From Candidatus Saccharimonadota bacterium (GTDB lineage Bacteria; Patescibacteriota; Saccharimonadia; Saccharimonadales; UBA7683), in assembly GCA_020427905.1 (NCBI GenBank), contig JAGQNU010000003.1, forward strand, positions 1-10,659: a stretch of DNA of 10,659 nt. The letters are read 5' to 3'. Shown here piece after piece: positions 6,958 through 10,659 of the stretch (its first letter is position 1; each line of letters begins with the position of its first letter). The notes beneath the pieces are model-generated. The model searched no databases, had not been told where the DNA came from, and was given only the letters and a program-made list of their open reading frames with translations. The translations under genes and the position numbers were made by a program.

Positions 6958-7815
6958 TTAGCTGAGGGTCCAGTGAGCGGCGCCTAAGGGGCGAATTTTG
7001 CCGCTGATCTCGAGCATGGTGATAGTCTGATTGAAGAGGGCTGGATCGAGTTCAGATTTACTCTGTATATGATCTAACTCGGTGATGCCCTCTCTGATGA
7101 TATCTATGATGAGTTGCTCCTCTTTGGTATCTCCAAATACCTCCGCGCGCTGTCTCTCGGTTGCCTGAATACCGAGCGCATCAAGTACATCTTGCGCTGA
7201 GGTGATGGGTGTAGCGCCACTTTTGATCAGGTTATTTGTACCCACGCTTTGGCCACTCGTGATATTGCCGGGGATGGCCCCTACGAGCTTGTTCTGCTCG
7301 AGCGCAAAGCGCGCTGTAATAAGGCTACCGCTGGCCTCGGCAGCTTCCGTGACGATGACCATGTCTGAGAGCGCAGCTACTAGCCGGTTGCGAGCAACAA
7401 AGTTTTGTTTTAGCGGCGGTCTGCCCTCTGGGTGCTCACTAATGAGAGAACCACTGTGCTTTAGAATATCGATTGCCAAGTTGCGGTGGCTGCTCGGATG
7501 AATACTATCAAGCCCACCGGCCAGCACGGCAATGGTCCGACCCCTTGCATCAAGCGCTGCTTGATGCGCTACGCCATCTGCGCCGAGCGCAAGACCACTT
7601 ACGATCGTCACGCCTTGTTTGGCAAGATCATAACTGAGGCGGTATGTCACCTCTCTGCCGTAGGCTGTGAGCTTGCGACTCCCAACAATTGTGACTGCAG
7701 GTAGATAGCTGTCGAGATCCTCGCCAAGAATGTACAACTCCTTTGGTGGGCTGGCTATCTCTAAGAAGTACGCAGGATACCGCTTATGTTTTTTTGTAAT
7801 GTTTTTGATTTTCAT
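6958..7815 (-). CDS. dprA: DNA-processing protein DprA (Smf)
   Basis: DprA binds incoming single-stranded DNA during natural transformation and loads RecA. ATG 7815 gives 285 residues starting MKIKNITKKHKRYP. The frame also extends to a TTG at 7842, but the ATG places RYPAYFLEIASPPKELYILG in the usual N-terminal position for the family. The Rossmann-like core is intact: TIVGSR (42-47), SGLALGADG (73-81), the GGLDSIHP loop (100-107), QNFVARNRL (137-145) and EASGSLITA near 160-168. A winged-helix domain of the DprA C-terminal type follows (about 230-285). The short N-terminus lacks a SAM domain, unlike pneumococcal DprA. The gene leads the dprA-topA operon. The RNA-C promoter lies divergently only about 20 bases upstream. 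No Shine-Dalgarno sequence or convincing promoter was found. Confidence 0.95.
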   Translation of the reverse strand: MKIKNITKKHKRYPAYFLEIASPPKELYILGEDLDSYLPAVTIVGSRKLTAYGREVTYRLSYDLAKQGVTIVSGLALGADGVAHQAALDARGRTIAVLAGGLDSIHPSSHRNLAIDILKHSGSLISEHPEGRPPLKQNFVARNRLVAALSDMVIVTEAAEASGSLITARFALEQNKLVGAIPGNITSGQSVGTNNLIKSGATPITSAQDVLDALGIQATERQRAEVFGDTKEEQLIIDIIREGITELDHIQSKSELDPALFNQTITMLEISGKIRPLGAAHWTLS

Positions 7816-7835
7816 ACAATTATCTATTTTAGGTA

Positions 7836-7864
7836 TTGACAATATTAGATTTGGGTGCTAATAT
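7836..7864 (+). promoter_or_regulatory. Promoter of RNA-C
   Basis: TTGACA (7836-7841), a 17-nt spacer ending in TGC, and TAATAT (7859-7864) form a perfect -35 box with an extended -10. The start would be near 7871-7873, immediately before the first hairpin. The -35 box would sit inside the dprA frame if the upstream TTG start at 7842 were used, an argument for the ATG at 7815. Confidence 0.65.
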
Positions 7865-7870
7865 GGTAAT

Positions 7871-8230
7871 TCGTAAGCGACATTAGATCGCTTTCGCACC
7901 TTTTATACCCCATTGTAACACTTCCGAGTAATCGGAAACTGTTAGGAAGTCCTCTCAGGTAGTCATAAAGTTTTTACCCTCCACTTTTTAACTTAGGCAA
8001 GAACGACTGTTCGCTTGAAGCCGATCCTAGAGGATCTTCTAACCCCTTTAACCCTACCCCTACCATCTTCGGTTGGTTGGAGTAATTCAACGGTGAGTCA
8101 TCACAGATTCCCGCAGTAGCGGGAGACGCAGGCGTCCGAGAGAGACATGCTTGACGTTTCATCCGGGTGGGTTGAAGGGTATTATCAGCGCCCAGCAGTG
8201 CCCACCCCTGCTGGGCGCTGTTTATTTATT
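7871..8230 (+). ncRNA. RNA-C: candidate structured RNA of about 360 nt, family unknown
   Basis: A complete transcription unit with promoter and terminator but no credible gene. Helices: 7875-7880/7888-7893 (6 bp); 7922-7927/7932-7937 with a GTAA tetraloop; 8001-8004/8009-8012; 8023-8027/8032-8036; a long-range helix pairing 8044-8054 plus 8056-8059 with 8165-8179 (15 pairs, one bulged T), enclosing 8062-8067/8072-8077 with a C(TTCG)G tetraloop, 8109-8114/8119-8124 and 8125-8128/8133-8136. The closing helix around several arms is typical of a folded RNA domain. The length fits rnpB or ssrA, but I find no convincing RNase P core (AGGAAGTCC at 7944-7952 resembles part of it, without the partner strand) and no tRNA-like end with a T-arm. 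It could be a diverged housekeeping RNA or something new. Confidence 0.65.
8186..8230 (+). terminator. Strong intrinsic terminator of RNA-C
   Basis: CAGCGCCCAGCAG (8186-8198) pairs perfectly with CTGCTGGGCGCTG (8208-8220) across a 9-nt loop, followed by TTTATTTATT. A 13-bp GC-rich stem with a following T-rich tail is a clear plus-strand terminator. Its tail runs into the -35 box of the next gene. Confidence 0.92.
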
Positions 8231-8258
8231 GACAAAATAAGTAATAAAATTGTATAAT
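8229..8258 (+). promoter_or_regulatory. Consensus promoter of the small acidic protein gene
   Basis: TTGACA (8229-8234) and TATAAT (8253-8258) are both perfect, separated by 18 nt. Only six bases (ctttat) lie between the -10 box and ATG 8265, so transcription should begin at or next to the A of the start codon. Confidence 0.8.
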
Positions 8259-8264
8259 CTTTAT

Positions 8265-8543
8265 ATGACAGAACGTAACATTAGTGGCCCAGACGAGCAT
8301 AACGATGCGTCAGTGCCGGAAGTTATAGATACGAGTAGATCTCTACTCATTGCTGAACTACTTTTTGAGTTATCGAATCCAACAATGGACTACCGCGATA
8401 GACAATCACTAATGGATACAGTACAAAGACTTAATGGTGGTGTATATCCTGATGCGCGACAACAAGCCATGCTGCTCACTATGTACCGGGCTGCTCGTCA
8501 CGAGGAAGAGCATCACGATGCAGGGCCTGATATTCCAGGATAG
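8265..8543 (+). CDS. Small acidic protein, unknown function (probably leaderless mRNA)
   Basis: I do not recognise this 92-residue protein, which starts MTERNISGPDEHND and ends HDAGPDIPG. The frame extends five codons upstream to a TTG, but that lies ahead of the -10 box, so ATG 8265 is the real start. It is acidic overall, with disordered-looking ends rich in Asp, Glu, Pro and Gly and a helical middle (about 24-80) rich in Leu, Met, Arg and Gln. It has no signal peptide, membrane segment or cysteine. A perfect promoter directly upstream and a strong terminator 23 bases after the stop make it a compact single-gene unit, which argues that it is real. It converges on pth, with one base between the two stop codons. 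It could be a small regulator or adaptor, but nothing in the sequence decides this. Confidence 0.75.
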   Translation: MTERNISGPDEHNDASVPEVIDTSRSLLIAELLFELSNPTMDYRDRQSLMDTVQRLNGGVYPDARQQAMLLTMYRAARHEEEHHDAGPDIPG

Positions 8544-8544
8544 C

Positions 8545-9156
8545 TTACACTTCGATTTTTTCTGCAGCAGCTTGGATGATGTCATCAAGCTGCTCTTTTT
8601 CTTTTAAGCTAAACTTTGCAAGTACAAAGTCGGCTGAGTCGGTAGTATCGAGTTGGTCGTTCTTTATCCCCATCCGTACTCGTTTAAAGTCATCACCTAT
8701 GTGTGCAATGAGACTCTTGATCCCGTTGTTGCCAGCGGATCCACCACCCTGTTTCTGTTTGATCGTACCAAATGGCAGGTCAAGTTCGTCGTGAATGACG
8801 GTGATGTCGGAATTCTTCAGCTTGTAGAAGTCTTTGAGTGCACGCACGGCCTCGCCACTATTGTTCATGAGTGTTGTTGGTTTGGCGAGAATCACCTTCT
8901 TCCCGCCAACAAAATCCTCAGATATGAGCGACTTAAACTTTATCTTCTCTTGCCACTCAGGAAGCCCATGTTGCACGCGTAGTGTATCAATAACTGTGAA
9001 GCCAATGTTGTGGCGGGTGCCATCGTATTTTTTGCCGATATTACCAAGCCCAACAATAAGTGCCACAAACCTATCATCGGTCATTGTAGACGTGGGAATA
9101 TCCTGAGTCACTTGAATAAGTTGGTCATTGCGTTGAAACCGCTGAAATAATGCCAT
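8545..9156 (-). CDS. pth: Peptidyl-tRNA hydrolase
   Basis: Pth cleaves the ester bond of peptidyl-tRNA released from stalled ribosomes. ATG 9156 gives 203 residues, slightly longer than the 194 of E. coli Pth. The frame runs on to a TTG at 9192, and an internal ATG precedes the conserved core (MTDDRFVALIVGLGN). I prefer 9156: MALFQRFQ is a leader I recall from Saccharibacteria Pth proteins, and a -10-like box lies six bases upstream. Core residues in this numbering: Asn39 (GLGN), catalytic His49 (TRHNIGF), Asn98 (TTLMNNSG), Asp123 (VIHDELDLPFG) and Asn144. The usual GGHNG reads AGNNG, so E. coli His113 is replaced by Asn143. The 151-residue gene upstream ends 42 bases away on the same strand, so the two may be co-transcribed. 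The 3' end carries a terminator for the opposite strand. Confidence 0.95.
   Translation of the reverse strand: MALFQRFQRNDQLIQVTQDIPTSTMTDDRFVALIVGLGNIGKKYDGTRHNIGFTVIDTLRVQHGLPEWQEKIKFKSLISEDFVGGKKVILAKPTTLMNNSGEAVRALKDFYKLKNSDITVIHDELDLPFGTIKQKQGGGSAGNNGIKSLIAHIGDDFKRVRMGIKNDQLDTTDSADFVLAKFSLKEKEQLDDIIQAAAEKIEV
8566..8605 (+). terminator. Plus-strand terminator inside the 3' end of pth
   Basis: AGCAGCTTG (8566-8574) pairs perfectly with CAAGCTGCT (8586-8594), with three further pairs possible across a bulged G, and is followed by CTTTTTCTTTT. The T-tract is on the plus side only, so it serves the small gene at 8265-8543. It is written within the last codons of pth, where it reads as part of KEKEQLDDIIQAAA. 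Confidence 0.8.
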
Positions 9157-9162
9157 AGTACC

Positions 9163-9192
9163 AGTATGGCCCATACACGATTGTTGCTGCAA
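9163..9192 (-). promoter_or_regulatory. Possible promoter of pth (leaderless)
   Basis: On the minus strand CATACT (9163-9168) lies six bases before ATG 9156, with a poor -35 candidate TTGCAG (9187-9192) 18 nt upstream. The spacing matches a leaderless start, but box quality is modest, and readthrough from the upstream 151-residue gene would also supply pth. Confidence 0.35.
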
Positions 9193-9198
9193 GGTATT

Positions 9199-9654
9199 TT
9201 AGGTCTCGGTGGCGTGCTGTATAGAGCATTTACCAGCACAACTACCTATGCGTCGTACTAGCTCTGATACCACAGTAAAATGTTCAATGCTCGCAATTGT
9301 ATCTGAATTGCGTGAATCAAATGTGTCTAATTCAGATCCTCTCATATCTGACACGAGCCGACCCTGAACCATGATATGAGGAAGCCATAATCCTCGACTA
9401 GGCATCGAGTGAACTACGCCATACAGATCAGCCCCCGTCGAAGTCTTAACACCGTTCAGTTCTGCGTAAATACCTTCAGCGCCAATGGTTGCAGAAACTA
9501 TCGGACTCGACTTTTTGAATGGACTTGGGATTTCGATTGAGCCCTCCCGAGTGTGTTGTGATACAGCAGGCTCTAGCCCTGCCGCTTTAATGCGCAGCAG
9601 AAGTGACTCGGCGTGGTTGAAGATGCTCCTTGATTTTGTTTTGGTTGTTTCCAT
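9199..9654 (-). CDS. Protein of unknown function, 151 residues
   Basis: I do not recognise this protein. It starts at ATG 9654 (METTKTKSRSIFNHAE), with AGGA eight bases upstream as a modest ribosome binding site. The N-terminal 30 residues look helical (SLLLRIKAAGLEP). The middle (about 50-105) alternates hydrophobic and polar residues with glycines, suggesting a beta-rich fold. Residues 118-138 look helical (DTIASIEHFTVVSELVRRI), and two cysteines close together (GSCAGKCS) lie near the end. No signal peptide or membrane segment is visible. It precedes pth by 42 bases on the same strand, so it could share its transcript, and it is divergent from the oxygenase-like gene. The fold suggestion is inference only; the frame is plausibly real because it has a promoter, a ribosome binding site and no competing frame of similar quality. 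Confidence 0.7.
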   Translation of the reverse strand: METTKTKSRSIFNHAESLLLRIKAAGLEPAVSQHTREGSIEIPSPFKKSSPIVSATIGAEGIYAELNGVKTSTGADLYGVVHSMPSRGLWLPHIMVQGRLVSDMRGSELDTFDSRNSDTIASIEHFTVVSELVRRIGSCAGKCSIQHATET

Positions 9655-9687
9655 ACAGATTGTCCTATTCTCCCACCGATTGTCTAG

Positions 9688-9696
9688 ATAATACCA
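9688..9696 (-). promoter_or_regulatory. Extended -10 promoter of the 151-residue gene
   Basis: The minus strand reads TGG-TATTAT (hexamer 9688-9693), a 5 of 6 match with the extended TG. The -35 region is poor. The start would be near 9681, with a leader of about 27 nt carrying the AGGA at 9663-9666. Confidence 0.45.
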
Positions 9697-9726
9697 CGAT
9701 TACACTCTCAATATGAGTCTGTGGAC

Positions 9727-9755
9727 TTGTAAAACATTAGAAGTGCTTGTAGTAT
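9727..9755 (+). promoter_or_regulatory. Possible promoter of the oxygenase-like gene (leaderless)
   Basis: TTGTAA (9727-9732), 17 nt, then TAGTAT (9750-9755), each 4 of 6 to consensus. Only seven bases separate the -10 box from ATG 9763, so the mRNA would begin at the start codon. No Shine-Dalgarno sequence is present, consistent with a leaderless message. Confidence 0.45.
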
Positions 9756-9762
9756 CTGGTTC

Positions 9763-10605
9763 ATGACCGCAGCGACAGAGAGACTTCCACAAGACGTCAC
9801 AGAGGAGCTTACCTTTGATGAAGCATCGCGAGAATCTGTCGACGCGTTACTCAAGTACGGTGTAGTTGTAACTCGGGCAGCCGTAGACCACTCTGATTTA
9901 GAGGGGCTGAGAGTAGCGGTCGATACGATGTTCTTCGAGACCATACATAGACGGCTCTATTACAAGGCTCTGGAGCAAAGACAAGATGTCGCCGCTAGAC
10001 AGGGGACACTACAGAAGCACTCTATGCTTAGTCAGTTTGATCCCAACGATGTTCCAGATAAACTAAGTCCAGTATCTCCTGCTCTAGAAACCCTTCTTGA
10101 TCTTGACGCACAGTTTTTTGAAGATGACAGACTACAGTTTTTGTATGCAGACAGAGCGGTTAGACCAAATGTTGTAAATGTGAGCCGTGCGACTCCTCGC
10201 CAGGTTGCGTTTGAGAAGCACCAGGACTCAGTCAACGTGTGTCGGCTTGGTCATGCTGTACACACCACCGATACATGGTGGACTATAGTTGGTGGCGAGG
10301 CGCCATCAAGACATGAAACCGACCAAAGATTTTTAGTAGAGGCTGGATCAGTCGTCACGTTGCTTGAGCGTGCTGGTGATAAGCCTAAGCTGGATCGGCC
10401 TGGTCAGGGTTCTGTATATTTTCTAGAGGATGGGAGTGAGGTGCACGCTGGTGAGAATGCTACCGATGAAACTCGCTATAGGATTGCACTGTTTGCCCAC
10501 GAGGTAGATTACGAGCTGCTTCCCTGGGAGAGCCGACGATCTGACATCTTCACAAATATCGTTGTTAGCGCTGCACATCGTAGACGTTTGCGTGCACGCG
10601 TGTAG
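9763..10605 (+). CDS. 2-oxoglutarate/Fe(II)-dependent oxygenase-like protein (IPNS-type)
   Basis: This is a complete 280-residue protein starting at ATG 9763. Residues 152-155 (KHQD) give the HxD iron ligands His153 and Asp155; a distal His228 lies in GSEVHAG, and RYRIALF at 238-244 follows ten residues later. This is the HxD...H...R arrangement of 2-oxoglutarate/Fe(II) oxygenases of the isopenicillin-N-synthase type, with the usual RxS changed to RxR. GSVYFLEDGSEVH fits a late strand and turn of the double-stranded beta-helix. The N-terminal part, with LLKYGVVVTRAAVDHSDLEGL, resembles the family's N-terminal helical region. By family knowledge such enzymes hydroxylate, desaturate or close rings on small molecules, proteins or nucleic acids; nothing here identifies the substrate. 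It is an unusual function for a reduced genome. It is divergent from the 151-residue gene and convergent with the next gene. Confidence 0.7.
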   Translation: MTAATERLPQDVTEELTFDEASRESVDALLKYGVVVTRAAVDHSDLEGLRVAVDTMFFETIHRRLYYKALEQRQDVAARQGTLQKHSMLSQFDPNDVPDKLSPVSPALETLLDLDAQFFEDDRLQFLYADRAVRPNVVNVSRATPRQVAFEKHQDSVNVCRLGHAVHTTDTWWTIVGGEAPSRHETDQRFLVEAGSVVTLLERAGDKPKLDRPGQGSVYFLEDGSEVHAGENATDETRYRIALFAHEVDYELLPWESRRSDIFTNIVVSAAHRRRLRARV

Positions 10606-10610
10606 CACAG

Positions 10611-10659
10611 CTACTCTTTGATCTTGGGGAGGAACTTTTTGGTTTTGCCTGATTTTCTG
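10611..10659 (-). CDS. C-terminal end of an unidentified gene (partial)
   Basis: On the minus strand a frame enters from the right edge and ends at TAG (10611-10613). The visible residues read RKSGKTKKFLPKIKE, a strongly basic tail. It is too short to identify. Its stop is five bases from that of the convergent oxygenase-like gene, a spacing in keeping with tight gene packing. It could also be chance. Confidence 0.4.
   Translation of the reverse strand, partial: RKSGKTKKFLPKIKE

Noticed and set aside
7944..7952. AGGAAGTCC in RNA-C, and GGAAGTCC on the minus strand of RNA-A near 4310, as remnants of the RNase P core GAGGAAAGTCC
   Set aside because: Each lacks one A of the near-universal motif, and no matching partner like ACAGAANCCGGCTTA is found downstream. 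A covariance-model search would be decisive.
7974..8162. 62-codon frame on the minus strand within RNA-C
   Set aside because: It lies antisense to a unit with its own promoter and terminator, covers the helices and has no ribosome binding site.
1806..10605. Possible recoding of TGA, since no complete gene here uses TGA as stop
   Set aside because: Only seven complete genes are seen, all conserved genes are full length without in-frame TGA, and no extension beyond a TGA is needed. TAA/TAG use alone is weak evidence.
10602..10620. Hairpin GTAGC-aca-GCTAC followed by TCTTT as a terminator of the oxygenase-like gene
   Set aside because: The stem is only 5 bp with a 3-nt loop and the T-tract is interrupted; it overlaps both stop codons and is not convincing.

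Overview
The window looks like a piece of a small-genome Patescibacteria (CPR) chromosome, most probably Candidatus Saccharibacteria (TM7). This is an inference from gene content: a large membrane-anchored VirD4/TraG-type ATPase of the kind seen across CPR, a stand-alone sigma region 4 protein fused to HARE-HTH domains, a zinc-free topoisomerase I, DprA, and a peptidyl-tRNA hydrolase with an unusual N-terminal leader. All complete genes end in TAA or TAG and read cleanly in the standard code.

Layout. 1-1727 (minus): N-terminal 575 residues of a type IV secretion-like DNA-transfer ATPase, running off the left edge. 1806-2846 (minus): sigma-70 region 4 / HARE-HTH regulator with a good promoter and Shine-Dalgarno sequence. 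3066-4446 has no credible gene but holds two large, GC-rich, hairpin-dense transcription units on the minus strand. RNA-A (about 4446 to 3748) has a TTGACA-17-TACAGT promoter and a strong intrinsic terminator. RNA-B (about 3695 to 3066) has a perfect TTGACA-16-TATAAT promoter and a weak terminator. 4514-6868 (minus): topA, with dprA (6958-7815) directly upstream in the same operon. 7871-8230 (plus) holds a third structured RNA, RNA-C (about 360 nt), with its own promoter, a 15-bp long-range helix and a perfect 13-bp terminator.

The right third contains a small acidic protein gene (8265-8543, plus), whose consensus promoter puts the transcription start at its ATG; a convergent unit with an unidentified 151-residue protein and pth (minus); and a divergent 2-oxoglutarate/Fe(II) oxygenase-like gene (9763-10605, plus). 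The last 49 bases hold the C-terminal end of another minus-strand gene.

The most interesting content is the set of three independently transcribed structured RNAs packed around topA-dprA. I could not match any of them to RNase P RNA, tmRNA, SRP RNA, 6S RNA or a known riboswitch by eye. RNA-A and RNA-B are candidates for undescribed large structured RNAs. A second theme is leaderless transcription: three of the small right-hand genes have a -10 box only 6-7 nt from the start codon. A third is a strong plus-strand terminator embedded in the 3' end of pth that appears to serve the convergent small gene. Housekeeping functions here are DNA topology (TopA), DNA uptake or recombination (DprA, possibly the ATPase), translation recycling (Pth) and transcription control (sigma4-HARE).
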